Shown: in pieces, positions 1 to 10,205 of the stretch | How positions within the stretch are numbered: the first letter of the stretch is position 1 | Layout of the letters: each line of letters starts with the position of its first letter | DNA from: Coniochaeta sp. PMI_546 | Taxonomy: Eukaryota; Ascomycota; Sordariomycetes; Coniochaetales; Coniochaetaceae | Length of the DNA: 64,000 nucleotides | NCBI GenBank assembly: GCA_021432605.1 | Contig: MU271146.1 | Coordinates: 868,001 to 932,000 of the forward strand | Reading direction: 5' to 3' | Made by a program: the position numbers and the translations under genes | The notes under the pieces: model-generated | Told to the model about the DNA's origin: nothing | The model's database searches: none | The model's input: the letters and a program-made list of their open reading frames with translations, nothing else

Positions 1-700
1 AGTATTGCGCTCAAGTTTGAGCCCGAGGGGCTTTACAAGGTTTGTTTCCTCTTTTTTCCTGTCTCGTTCCATGTTTGGGGGTTATTTGCTGACGCAAGAT
101 AGGATTGGTTACTGGTCGGCTACGCAACAGTCTACACCGCCGCACCCGTACTGTCTCTCGTCCTCGACAAGGACGTCGACGAGAACCTGGCCAACCTCTA
201 CCCGGAACTGTACAAAGAACTCACCTCGGGCCGGTCGCTTTCGTACCGCACCTTCTTCGTCTGGGTGCTCGTGTCCATCTACCAGGGCAGCATGATCCAG
301 GGCCTCTCGCAGCTTCTGACCGAGGTGGACGGCAAGAGGATGGTGGCCGTCTCCTACACGGTGCTGGTGCTCAACGAGCTGCTCATGGTGGCCATCGAGA
401 TCACGACGTGGCACTGGGTCATGGTCGTGAGCATCGTGGGCACGTTTCTGATGTTTATCGGCTCCATACCGTTCCTGGGCGGGTACTTTGATCTGGAGTT
501 CATTCTTACCTTGTGAGTTATTTTCTCGATCCCCTGGTGACGATGGTGACTGGGTGGTGTTTAGTTGCTGACAAGACGCTAGGGGCTTCCTCTGGCGCGT
601 GGCTGCTATTGCGGCCATCTCGCTTATCCCCCCTTATGCGGGCAAGCTGATACGGCGGACGATGAAGCCGCCTTCGTACCGGAAGGTGCAGAGTGTCTGA
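1..700 (+). CDS. NEO1: P4-ATPase (phospholipid flippase), NEO1/ATP9 type, C-terminal part
   Basis: This is the 3' end of an aminophospholipid flippase gene; the 5' part lies outside the window. Three exons are visible: 1-39, 103-512 and 583-700. Introns are 40-102 and 513-582, both GT-AG. The joined protein reads through the membrane-spanning C-terminal region of the P4-ATPase fold and ends ...YRKVQSV. The block DVDENLANLYPELYKEL followed by SLSYRTFF and YQGSMIQG is characteristic of the Neo1/ATP9A/B clade rather than the Drs2/Dnf clade. Neo1-type enzymes act in Golgi and endosomal membranes and, unlike Drs2/Dnf, work without a Cdc50 partner (family knowledge). The catalytic DKTG region is not present here. 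The gene converges on the CYC2-like gene. Confidence 0.9.
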
Positions 701-1086
701 GAGGTTTTTGGGAAACTGTGTTTATGTGTTTAGCAGCATAGTACGGCGTCCGGTGAAATCGGTGGTTCTTTGGCTGGTGATCCGGTTTTGATATCGAGGT
801 CATGTGTATCAGACATGGTCCCGTAGCGGTAATGGGTTGTCGTGCCTGTGTGTCTTTAATTCATCATAATCCCGGCCATACGCCCTCTCTATTGTGTTTG
901 TTTCCTGTGATCCAAACCAGAGACTCGAAGTCCGACCTGTATACTCTATGCTACATCTGTTCTATATCGTGTCAAACCCCCCTTTCGCCAAAAGTGGTGT
1001 CCTATGCTATCCTACAGCCTACAGCCTACAGCCATTCTTTTCCGAGCTTGTTGCTGCATTTCTGAAGCAGTACTCCTGAGATTGGA
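701..1086. other. Intergenic region between convergent genes
   Basis: This stretch holds the 3' untranslated parts of the flippase and the CYC2-like gene. A short direct repeat, cctacagcctacagcctaca, lies near 1014. No other gene or site is seen. Confidence 0.5.
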
Positions 1087-2553
1087 TCACAACTTCAAAA
1101 CAAGCCAATCCTTTTTGACATCAGGATTCCGCGCCCTCAACTTGCCCAGGATCCCGCCCACAGGACCCTGCAACTCCATCCCGTTAGCCCATCTCTTCGG
1201 ACCAGCGAAATGTTCCACGAATCCGTCCGGGCCGGACACAAACAGCAAGTTCTTCCCGCTCCCACAGCGACACTCTCCGCTTTCCGGGTCCATCGTCTTC
1301 TCAGTATCCACATCCGCAGCCGGCCGCCACGACACCGCATCCTGATCGTGCAGCCAGCAGCCCTCCACCTCCTTCCCACCGTCCTTCCCGCTTCCGCCAC
1401 CTTTGATCAGTCCAGCGAGCACACCCATCTCAACAAAGCTCCTCTCCTCATCGACCGTACACCTCACACTGACCCGCCCAGGGTACCTTCTCTGAATCTC
1501 CGCCAGCTGATCCAGGACCGGCCCTCCCCTCCCCCCCTCCAACCGCCCCGTCACAGCCCCCACCCCGGGACAAGCCCGACAATCCGCCCTCTGTCTATTA
1601 GCCCAAAGTATATCCACCCTCGGCCCCCCCTCCTCACCCATCTCAAGCACAGCCTTAACAACCTGCAGCGCAGGCGCAATCCCCGTGCCCCCAGCCAGAA
1701 ACACCACCCTCTCGGCCCCGCCCAGCCTCCTCCCGACATCAAACCCATAATGCGGTCCCCTGAGCTCCACCCCGTCCCCGACCCGCAACCCGGACAGGTA
1801 ACTCGACACCTCCCCCCGCTCCATCCTCCTAACCAAAAACCTCAGCTCGGAATCCCTCCCCTCCTTTCCCCCAACCCCAACCTCGGCAGCCTCCGGCAGC
1901 GGGGTGTAGTCCCGCGCAACCTGCAGCATGGGCTGTTTCACCTCGACGCTCCACGTCGTGCCCCGCTGCCAGATCTCCCTGACCAGCTGTTCGCTCTTCT
2001 CCGCCGGTGAGGCGAGCGGCAGGACGCTCCAGACCAGAGCCGAGATGCCGGAACCGGGGATCGAGGCCGATGGCCGGACGGTCAGGATGAAGGCCGTGGG
2101 GGATACCTGTTCGCGGCCTGTGACGGTGAAGGGCGTGAAGGTGTCGGGGTTGAGGGTCTGCTGCGGCCGGGTTTCGAGGATGAGGTAGTAGATGCCGGCG
2201 AGCAGGAGGACGACGGCGGTGGTGCGCGCGACTGTGCGTAGACGGGATTTTTGAGATTTGGGTGGTGGGGGGGTATCCAATGTGGAGGATGAGTAGTGAT
2301 GCACCTGAGTAGAGAGGGCTAGCTTGGGGGTGAATAGGGGGGCATTTCGGTGCCCTGTATGGGGTGCAGAGAGGCGCGGATGTGGTTGTAAGATGACATG
2401 GTGATGATGAGAGCGATGGAGAGGTTGGTTAAGGTTGTGGAGGAACGACCGCGGAGCTGGACAGACGAGCAGGAGAGTCTGTCTCGATGCTGCCCTACAG
2501 GGGGGACGAGCCAAAGAGAGAGGGGGTCTCATCAAGGACTTATGCATCGACAT
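1087..2553 (-). CDS. CYC2: Mitochondrial NADH-cytochrome b5 reductase-like flavoprotein, CYC2-like
   Basis: Single exon of 488 aa. The first ~95 residues are Arg/Ser/Pro-rich, like a mitochondrial presequence. A hydrophobic segment follows at about residues 110-127 (TAVVLLLAGIYYLIL), which would anchor the protein in the inner membrane. The rest is a ferredoxin-reductase fold. An FAD-binding part comes first, then an NAD-binding part with FLAGGTGIAPALQ and VSGPDGF. The C-terminus, KDWLVLKL, together with PVGGILGKL fits fungal Cyc2 proteins. In yeast Cyc2 sits on the inner membrane facing the intermembrane space and helps attach haem to cytochrome c (family knowledge). Two Cys-containing insertions (DCRACPG, ECRCGSG) are present. 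A generic cytochrome b5 reductase homologue is the alternative. Confidence 0.82.
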   Translation of the reverse strand: MSMHKSLMRPPLSLARPPCRAASRQTLLLVCPAPRSFLHNLNQPLHRSHHHHVILQPHPRLSAPHTGHRNAPLFTPKLALSTQVHHYSSSTLDTPPPPKSQKSRLRTVARTTAVVLLLAGIYYLILETRPQQTLNPDTFTPFTVTGREQVSPTAFILTVRPSASIPGSGISALVWSVLPLASPAEKSEQLVREIWQRGTTWSVEVKQPMLQVARDYTPLPEAAEVGVGGKEGRDSELRFLVRRMERGEVSSYLSGLRVGDGVELRGPHYGFDVGRRLGGAERVVFLAGGTGIAPALQVVKAVLEMGEEGGPRVDILWANRQRADCRACPGVGAVTGRLEGGRGGPVLDQLAEIQRRYPGRVSVRCTVDEERSFVEMGVLAGLIKGGGSGKDGGKEVEGCWLHDQDAVSWRPAADVDTEKTMDPESGECRCGSGKNLLFVSGPDGFVEHFAGPKRWANGMELQGPVGGILGKLRARNPDVKKDWLVLKL

Positions 2554-3025
2554 AACTCAGATTCCCTGTCTCATTGTTGATGTGAAAGTAATATGAGATC
2601 AGTTTGAAGCTGGATAAAATGGATAAGCACATAAACTTGGTAGACGAGCCCCGTTTAGTAAGAATTCTGTCTATCAGTGTCCCTTTTCCCAGATATGCGT
2701 TTAAGCCGAAACACATCAGGCGTATAGCAAAGCTCGCACGATCGAACCGTGGACGGCACTCCATCACCGTCAGGCTGAAGCTCTCGAGTCAAACTGGGCT
2801 GGACGTCTGTGAAGATCACTGTACACCATCTGCGGGGAACAGTTCAGAACATTACAAGCGATGTCTCAGATATATACATACAACAAGACTGGCAGTATCT
2901 ACAGAAATATCGTATCTGGTCTAGACTCTACTCTCTCTCTCTCTGACGCGACCATGTGGCTTCTCTACTTACCTGCGCGCTGCTGCGTACTCTTACACTC
3001 CGTCTACACAACATCTAGGCAACCT
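2554..3025. other. Intergenic region, upstream of the CYC2-like gene
   Basis: This contains the promoter side of the CYC2-like gene and the 3' flank of AIM32. A short CT microsatellite lies at about 2930-2944. No coding or RNA signal is recognised. Confidence 0.5.
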
Positions 3026-4197
3026 CTATAACCGCAGAATTTCCCCATCCCCCTTGATACCGCCCCTGAACAACTCCCCAATCACATTCCCCTTAACCAC
3101 AGTCTCCCGCACCAAACCCTGCACATGCCTCGGCTCGACCCGCCCGTACCAAATCCCATGTCCAGCCAGCGGATGCCTCCCTCCATCCTCCCCCCTCAAC
3201 CCAGGCGGCAGATACACAATCACATTCCCCGCAAACTTATGCCCCCCAATATGACTTATCAGCCCCACCCTCGCCGACACCTTCCTCCCCGTCGTCGTGG
3301 CAGGACCCTCCACCCTCCCCGTCTCCGAAAGCCGCACCTCGACCGGCCCCTCGAGCACCTCCACCCCCTCCTCCGGCAGCCGCCTGCGGAACTCCTCCCT
3401 CAGAACCGGCCCCATGACGCCGCACCGCATGTCCCTCCCCCCGTGCCCGCAGATGAGCACCATCACGTCCTCCACGTCGCGCACGCCGTGCAGCAGGGCC
3501 CCGAAGGCGGGCTTCCGCGTCAGCCGGTCGCGGTGGACGGGGCTCTCGCCGTCGTGGGCCGGGTGCAGCCTTTCCGGCAGGAGGTAGCCCCTGACCAACC
3601 CCTCGACGGAGTCGAAGGATACCCGCGGTAGGAAGGGGACGTATTTGAAGGCCGGTAGGAGGTAGGCCGATGTCGTCTGGACCTCGGGTCGGGGCGAGGG
3701 GGAGGAGGGGAAGGAGGCGTTTAGGGGGGATATGTTGTGGAAGGGCTAGGATCACACGATCATTTCTTAGCGAAAAAACAAATGAACTTGGGAAGATTAA
3801 AGAGGAAGAATGGGGAGCTTACGTCGTTATACACTCCCCCCCGACCGACCAGCTCTTTCAAGTCGGCGGCCAGGTTGTCGCCGCTGTTGTCCTCTTCTAT
3901 CTTGGACGGCCAGTCGTCCTTGCCTGTGCAGATGAGGACGTGCTGCGCGTAGTTGGATATCAGGCCGTTGAGGTTCGTCTTGTGGTCGATGGTCAAGCCT
4001 TCCGGCATCGCGGGTGTGGGCGCGCACTGGCATGTTGGCGACGGGCAAGTCGGCACGACGGGGAAGGGCGGAGGGGGATGTTTCCTAGTCGTGTAGAGGC
4101 GAGCTGCTGTTGGTGGTCGGACATGGTGTTTGAAGGTTGAGGAAGAGGTTGGCCTGGCGCATAGTTGCAGCAGCCGCTCTCTGACGGTTAGCGACAT
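3026..4197 (-). CDS. AIM32: AIM32-like sucrase/ferredoxin-like protein, mitochondrial
   Basis: Two exons on the minus strand, 4197-3823 and 3745-3026, with a 77-bp GT-AG intron; 364 aa. The N-terminus (MSLTVRERLLQLCARP...) looks like a mitochondrial presequence. It is followed by a Cys cluster (CPSPTCQCAP) and then LNGLISNYAQHVLICTGK. The C-terminal half has the thioredoxin-like ferredoxin part, with ICGHGGRDMRCGVMGP and the HIGGHKFAGN motif. The spaced Cys and His residues are the [2Fe-2S] ligands proposed for the Aim32 family. Yeast Aim32 takes part in mitochondrial redox balance and protein import (family knowledge). The start was set at 4197 because the presequence begins there; in-frame ATGs exist further upstream. 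It is divergent from the MTQ1-like gene, sharing a short promoter. Confidence 0.88.
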
Positions 4198-4492
4198 GGG
4201 AGAAGGGGTGGAGGGGGAACGAGCGTGTGGTTGTCCATGTTGCACGGATGGGAGAGGGCGTCGCCGGGTTGGTTTTATGGAGTGACGTCGCTCGGCGCAT
4301 CGACGGACCAAGGCCGAGATGGCCGGATGCACTAGTTGCATAAATATGGATAATCGCATATGTGTATGACAGTAGACCCACCTCAAGCTCGGAGCTTGAC
4401 CACAACTCCGATTCACCGGCGATGCCAGCGTTGCCTCTTGTCCCGTCTTTAATGATCTTGAAAACAGTATACCAAGTGTTGAAGCCTCGTCG
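4198..4492. promoter_or_regulatory. Bidirectional promoter, AIM32 / MTQ1-like
   Basis: A 295-bp gap lies between two head-to-head start codons, both for predicted mitochondrial proteins. No specific factor site was identified. The shared promoter is inferred from spacing only. Confidence 0.5.
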
Positions 4493-5593
4493 ATGCCGAG
4501 ACTCCCGCCATCGCTGATATGGAAGGCTCATAGCATCTCGCCTCTGGCAGCAGCTCTGCTGCCGGTCTGCAGAGACATCCCGAGTGCTCTCACTGAGCTC
4601 CGTTGGATCCGTGAACATGTCCAGTCCACCTTGACTTCCTCATCTCCTCCTCCCGACGTGAGACTACGCCGTCTCTGCAAGGAACGAAGCAAGGGCGTTC
4701 CTCTGCAGTATGTCCTCGGCACGCAGCCGTTCGGGAATCTGGAGATCAAATGTCGACCCGGTGTCCTGATCCCAAGGTATATTTTTTTCATCTCAACCTC
4801 ATCTACCACATACATGTTCATCAGTTACCGGATCACTCACACGATCAAAAGATCCGAGCCAGAGGCTTATACAACCCACCTCTCCCATTTGCTCAAGAGA
4901 GGCAATCTCATCTCCCCATCCCACCGCCTTCGCATCATGGACTTCTGTACCGGAACAGGCTGCATAGCCCTCCTCCTCTACTCCAACCTCTCATCACATT
5001 TCCCCCAGTTGAACATAGCCGGCGTCGACATATCACCCGCAGCAGTCTCCCTCTCCAACGACAACCTCCAGCACAACATATCCCTAGGCTTCATCCCTCC
5101 CCCGTCACCTTCTCGTTCCATCACATTCCAGCACTCGGACATCTTCTCCCCGGTCTGGCTGTATCCCGAGGTCGAGGGTGGATGGGATGTCATCATCAGT
5201 AATCCGCCGTACATCTCCCCGCACGGCTTTGATACCGACTGTTCCAGGTCGGTAAGGAACTACGAGCCGAAGCTGGCGCAGGTTCCGCTCCCTCGGCCGG
5301 ATGTGGGGGTACGGCAGGAGGACGTGTTTTACGCGAGATTGTTGGACATTGGTGCCGTTGTGCGGCCGAAGGTGATGTTGTTCGAGGTTGGTGGCTTGGA
5401 TCAGGCTTTGCGGGTTGTGGAAATGGTTGATAAGCGGTTGGGCATGGAGGAGTGGATGGTCGAGGTGTGGAGGGACTGGCCGGATGGGAGACCTGTTGAT
5501 GGAGAGGAGACGGAGGTCCGCGTTGACGGCGTGGGTGACGTGCCGGTCCGAGGCTGTGGTCACGGTCGGTCGGTGTTTCTTTATCGGAGGTAG
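4493..5593 (+). CDS. MTQ1: Release-factor glutamine N5-methyltransferase, HemK/MTQ1-like
   Basis: Two exons, 4493-4776 and 4852-5593, giving 341 aa. The 75-bp intron is a multiple of three and has no in-frame stop, so it can be mistaken for coding sequence. Splicing joins VLIPR directly to SEPEAYT, restoring the family block at the start of the SAM domain. SAM-binding motif I is DFCTGTGCIALLL (about residues 125-137). The catalytic NPPY is in ISNPPYISPHGFD. The N-terminal helical domain contains VPLQYVLGTQPFGNLEI, typical of HemK/PrmC. The family methylates the Gln of the GGQ motif in class I release factors; Mtq1 does this for mitochondrial Mrf1. The closing acidic, Gly-rich stretch is fungal. 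Targeting to mitochondria is inferred from the family. Confidence 0.9.
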   Translation: MPRLPPSLIWKAHSISPLAAALLPVCRDIPSALTELRWIREHVQSTLTSSSPPPDVRLRRLCKERSKGVPLQYVLGTQPFGNLEIKCRPGVLIPRYIFFISTSSTTYMFISYRITHTIKRSEPEAYTTHLSHLLKRGNLISPSHRLRIMDFCTGTGCIALLLYSNLSSHFPQLNIAGVDISPAAVSLSNDNLQHNISLGFIPPPSPSRSITFQHSDIFSPVWLYPEVEGGWDVIISNPPYISPHGFDTDCSRSVRNYEPKLAQVPLPRPDVGVRQEDVFYARLLDIGAVVRPKVMLFEVGGLDQALRVVEMVDKRLGMEEWMVEVWRDWPDGRPVDGEETEVRVDGVGDVPVRGCGHGRSVFLYRR

Positions 5594-5899
5594 AGTTGAG
5601 TTTCATGGAAAGAGCATCTTTGGCCTCGCTTTCTAATTTCCCTTCTTTCCCTTTGACTCACTGATCTTCAGTTTCACCGTGGCAAAAAGTCAAGTATCTG
5701 GGAAGGTGCAATCTACCAGTTTGAACATCAGCTGCTCCCATTGTCAATCCCGCATCAACCAGGAGTCAATCTCAACCCGGGTTTCTTCGGGTTTCAGCTC
5801 CTTCCACAACCCTTTCCAGCTACTTTGCACCAGTCTTTTGCACCAGTATCTTCCACCAAATACCTACCACTTCATCCCAAAGATATCCAACGCGGCAGC
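5594..5899 (+). promoter_or_regulatory. Promoter and leader of the first BTB gene
   Basis: 306 bp between the MTQ1-like stop and the preferred BTB start at 5900. An in-frame ATG at 5741 could extend the BTB protein by 53 residues. That extension is low-complexity and is not matched by the paralogues. Confidence 0.45.
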
Positions 5900-7096
5900 A
5901 TGTCGTCTCCGGTATCCCCAACCGAACTTGCGAAATATGCCCCGAAGATTTTTGACGACAATGGGGATTTGTGGCTCGAGGTCGGTCTGGCGGAGATCAG
6001 CTGCAGGGTGTGCTCCAGAGCTCTGGCACGAGCCTCGCCGGTCTTGAAGGCCATGCTTCTCGAGAGCTCTGCTGAGGCGAAAGCTAGGCCTGAAGACGGC
6101 GACTGGGTTATTCACCTGCCGTACAACGATATCAACGCCATGGAGTACCTTCTCAATATCATCCATGGCCACGTTGACAGAATTCCGAGAAAGCTTCCGC
6201 ACGGCGGCGAGAGTTTCCTTATCACTTGGCCATGTAATTTTGTGCCTCCTCGTGTGGAAACAGATATCTTATACCTTCTTACAAAGGTTGCCGACGAGTA
6301 CAAAGTTACCCATCTTTTGAAACCCTGGGCCAAGTCATGGCTTGAAATGGTACGCAACGACAAGCAATGGACCAGCAACTGGGATTCAGAGGTATTACGG
6401 GCAGCATGGGTGCTTGGCGATGAAGAGTTGCTGAATCGACAACTTGATCAGGTGGTCCTATCTGCCTTCATTGGTAACAAGTGGAACAAAGCCAGAGTCG
6501 AAACTCTACTGGTCTTGGACTTCTCTGGTGGCGTTGTAAACCCATCGGACGACGAAAATGAAAGCGGCGAACACGCAATATTGAGAATCCTCAAAATCCG
6601 CGGTATGCTTCCGTCTCTCATTCAGCGTCTTTGCTATCTCTCTAATTATCTCACAGACCAACTTCCAGGCTTGCGACTTAGAGTCCTCCAAGCCCTACTC
6701 TCCCCAATTCGATCATTCCTCTACAAGCCTCTGACCTACATCGACCCGGGCTGCGGCTGGCACATGCAATTGGATGGCCCAGGCAATGACAGGGAAGTCA
6801 TCATGCAAGCCTTCGAGCAGGCTCTCTCGCACGCGAATCTCTTTCCTCTGCCAGGACCGCAGACCTTCAAGGGAAGCGCCAAGGACCTGCAAAAGAGCCT
6901 TCAGAAGGTGGAGCAGGAGTTTGCGATTGCTGCCAGGTCGTTCTCTCTGCTGTGTGACAACTGTAGGCCGCTTAAGAGAGTGATGGATGCGGTGCGCGGT
7001 GCGCTAGGGAGCCGGCATCTTGTCCGACTGAGCCCTACACAGAGGGCACATCTCGCTCGTCAGCGGGAGGCGTCTGGGATCGGAGAGGTTGAGTAG
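5900..7096 (+). CDS. BTB/POZ domain protein, paralogue 1 of 4
   Basis: Preferred model: exons 5900-6602 and 6657-7096, 380 aa; starting at 5741 gives 433 aa. The 54-bp intron (gtatgc...tcacag) is in frame without a stop. It is called because three paralogues in this window have a phase-1 intron at exactly this place. The BTB core runs over residues ~18-110: DDNGDLWLEVG, CSRALARASPVLKAML and GDWVIHLPYNDINAMEYLLNIIHGH. A helical part follows, with ADEYKVTHLLKPWAKSWL and AAWVLGDEELLNRQLDQV. Fungal BTB proteins of this type are usually nuclear or adaptor-like, but no partner domain (BACK, MATH, Kelch, zinc finger) is recognised. Function is unknown. Confidence 0.8.
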   Translation: MSSPVSPTELAKYAPKIFDDNGDLWLEVGLAEISCRVCSRALARASPVLKAMLLESSAEAKARPEDGDWVIHLPYNDINAMEYLLNIIHGHVDRIPRKLPHGGESFLITWPCNFVPPRVETDILYLLTKVADEYKVTHLLKPWAKSWLEMVRNDKQWTSNWDSEVLRAAWVLGDEELLNRQLDQVVLSAFIGNKWNKARVETLLVLDFSGGVVNPSDDENESGEHAILRILKIRGMLPSLIQRLCYLSNYLTDQLPGLRLRVLQALLSPIRSFLYKPLTYIDPGCGWHMQLDGPGNDREVIMQAFEQALSHANLFPLPGPQTFKGSAKDLQKSLQKVEQEFAIAARSFSLLCDNCRPLKRVMDAVRGALGSRHLVRLSPTQRAHLARQREASGIGEVE

Positions 7097-8956
7097 GGCT
7101 GGTTGGCGGTGAGGCTTTCGATAATCAAGTAAGGTAGTATGCCGCACGGGAAGGAGTTTCTAAACGGAGCGTCGCTGAATTTTGACCAAGCACAATCTGC
7201 TGATGAAGCCATTCTTATAAATCATGAGGGTTGCGGGTTCAATACAAGGTATCTAGATCAGCTGAACTGCAATCAAGAAAGGCTTTTCACATAATCCTAC
7301 CAACTACCACCCTGGCTGGAGTGCCCGTGAACCTTTCCATAGGTATGTATACACAATATTCGTGAATGGATGATTCCTGCTTGGTAGAGATAAATGGGAG
7401 AATTTTACTACCAGCCATGGACTCCTTGCTGGTGATAGCTCTTCGGTCTTGCAGTTTCTTATTTGGAGTTTTTGCAGTCAAAAGGAGGGATGGAATATAC
7501 AGGACGTCGAAAAGGGGCACCTGCCAACTTCAACCCAGTAGTGCAGTCACATTGCAGTCAACCCCAAGGCGAGACGGGGCTACCTTATGCCTTGCTGCTC
7601 GCCTGCCTGTTTGCGCCCGCCCAACTGTCTAAAGCTCGGTCGGCAAATATTGTGAGCTTTTTGCCAGAAATATCATGATGCGACTGTAATCCGAGTAGGT
7701 TCTAAGAATTCAGGGTATGCTATGGTGATATACCGAACTACGAAGCGCATAGATCTTGCCAAATCTTCCCATGTTGGAGGAGCAACATTGCCCATCTGAG
7801 CCTCGCTGACAATGACAACCAATACGACGGTGAATATGTCCCGCTGCATTCCCAGGGTCAACCTGCTCCGTCGCCATACATAAGCAGGTTGGTGAAGAGT
7901 TCGTGGATCAGCACGGGTCTCTTGCATCGGGGGAGAAACTCATGTCATAGGGCACACGGCTCCAATATCAAGCCGACCTAGTTGATCGACGTATTGTGCC
8001 AATGTCTTGTTCTGCCTTGCCACGAATTCGAGTATGTCGCTTTGAGCAATGTATGGAAAGAGAGATGCCATTTGCCAAGACGGCGAGACTTGCCATGGCT
8101 CTCGACGCCACCTGCATCGTCAGGATCAGGATGACGAGCTAACGAACTATGCTATACTACCACTTTTCTCAAATACTGCCACAGTCCTCCGAAACAACAA
8201 GTCGTAGGTGGGGAAACGGGCGAGAACTCAAGGAATTCTTGTCACCGAGCCTCCTTCGCTCCTTCGAAGAGTGAGACCTAACCAAGCACGCCCGGCCTTC
8301 GGGCTTCTACTACTTACTCGACTCGAAGCTGATCCCAGAAACAACCACGACAACCACAAACCACAACAAAATTTGAAGAACTTGTTAATAGGATAGAGTC
8401 GCTCCATAACTCAACAAACTCTCGCGAAGTCGCACCTTGTCTTATCTACATCACGGTCTCATCATCCGCAACTCTACCGGCACTCAGGTACTGCGTGGGC
8501 TATAAGTCTCCTTTCATTTACACAACCTGTTTGAGCTGACAAATTAAGTAGCACACACTGCGGAGAGTAGTACTGAAAGCCATCTTGACACCTGAGGCGG
8601 CTTGGTAGAGCAGAGTTCCGAGCAGTGGACGGTTCTTGACCTCTCCGTGCTTGGTCACCTATTCCGAGATTGATTCCGACTTGTACCAACTTCCCTTCTA
8701 CCTTACACTAGATCCTCGAAGCATAACTCCTGTAAGGCGCAATCTTGGGCAACTGGCCCACGTACCTCCCACTCGACTTTCAATCTCCTCCGCGCAACAC
8801 CCTCGATCCTCCCAACATTCTCGCTGCTCTCACAACATCCGCAATCTTTCAACTCAACAACCTTTCACCAAAAAGGACGCTCACTCGACAACCGGCAAAC
8901 GCAGTAGCGCGGCGACAGGCGCTCATCTATATCTGGAAAGCCCACAGGCCTTCGCG
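7097..8956. other. Long intergenic region between BTB paralogues 1 and 2
   Basis: About 1.86 kb with only short, composition-driven reading frames. The last ~320 bp before 8957 stay open in the BTB2 frame back to 8636, but that sequence is low-complexity and unlike the paralogues. It is probably leader sequence. No tRNA or repeat is recognised. Confidence 0.45.
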
Positions 8957-10205
8957 ATGCCGTTCCCAGAGTCACCAATAGCATCATCAGCAGACATCCC
9001 CGACGACCCAAAGCTGCTGGTTTTCGACCCCAACAGTGACCTGACATTCGAAGTTGGGGACAAGACACACAATGTTTCATGCCAAGTTGACGCTAAGTCT
9101 GTCGCGCGCGCATCTCACGTCTTCAGGAGAATGCTATTCGGGGGCTTCGCCGAGTCCAAGCCTTCCGAGGGCGAATGGATCGTCTCACTTCCGGAGGATG
9201 ACATCAATGTCATGGCAATCATCTTCAACATAATCCACGGACACGTGCACAAAGTGCCAAAGATTCTCCCAAAGAATATGGCGGAACTTGTAGGCCCATC
9301 GTCGCACTGCTACCATGACGATGCCGTCGAAACTGATATGCTGTACTTGGTCACCATGACTGCAGACAAGTATGACATCATCCATCTGCTGCGTCCATGG
9401 GTCAAGTACTGGCTCGAGAGAGTTAGATGCAAGAAGCGATGGAGCCAGAAAGGCTGGGATGACAACTGGTGTGCCGAACTCCTGTGGGCGGCTTGGATCC
9501 TGGGCGACCATGACTTGTTGCACAGTCAGCTGAACAAAGTCGTCCTCTCCGCCAAGATGGCTGGTTCATCCCCTTCAGGCTCAAAGAGCGCTCGCGAGGT
9601 GATTGGACTCTGTGTTGTTGACTCGTTCGGTAACGAGATCATGATGTCACAGGATGTCTCTGGTCCGAGCCGTATACTCGAGATTCTTGATGTCTGGGGT
9701 ATGTCACATGAACCTTGATGCAGGATGTGATCTGTTAGCTTACAACTTTCCCACAGGTCAGATTTTCGAGAAGCGCCTGGATACTCTTGAACCATTTCAA
9801 GATCATATTTGGACATTCGTTCATCGTCCATCTTCATTCGTTCTCGACGACGGCACAAGGCTGGGGCAATATTTATTAGGCTCTAGTGTTGACAATGCTT
9901 ACAAAGAGGTACTGGGCGCTCTCAATCGCTCCCTACTTGCTCTTGACATTCCTCGCCATGAGCTTAAGTTCGGCAGATACATGGGAAGCGCGACTGAGCT
10001 GCGGAACAGGTTTAGGGCATTGGAACGATGTATGGACAAATTACTTGGACCTGCAGGACTTGTATTCGACGACCCGAAGCTCAACATCTTGTGCCGATTG
10101 ATGACAGGGATTTACATGGATGTCCCTGACAAACATCTGATTGAGCTTGGCGATACACAGGAACGTGAGTTCTCCCGCGCAAAAGCACGAGCTGGCATCT
10201 GGTGA
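8957..10205 (+). CDS. BTB/POZ domain protein, paralogue 2 of 4
   Basis: Exons 8957-9698 and 9757-10205 with a 58-bp phase-1 intron; 396 aa. The BTB core is clear: NSDLTFEVGD, ARASHVFRRMLFGGFAESKP, GEWIVSLPEDDINVMAIIFN and IIHGHVHKVP. Then come ADKYDIIHLLRPWVKYWLE and LLWAAWILGDHDLLHSQLNKVV. The intron falls right after RILEILDVWG, the same place as in the other three copies. The C-terminal part (FEKRLDTLEPFQDHIWTFV...) is divergent and has no recognised domain. It lies 1.9 kb downstream of paralogue 1 in the same orientation, consistent with an old tandem duplication. The first start codon giving a compact BTB N-terminus was chosen. Function is unknown. Confidence 0.82.

Noticed and set aside
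1210-2010. 266-residue plus-strand open frame
   Set aside because: Antisense shadow of the CYC2-like gene; Pro/His-rich composition from GC-rich codons.
7215-7260. gcgggttcaatac motif resembling a tRNA T-loop
   Set aside because: No acceptor, D or anticodon arms can be paired around it.
8636-8956. Upstream in-frame extension of BTB paralogue 2
   Set aside because: Low-complexity, unlike the other copies; more likely 5' leader.
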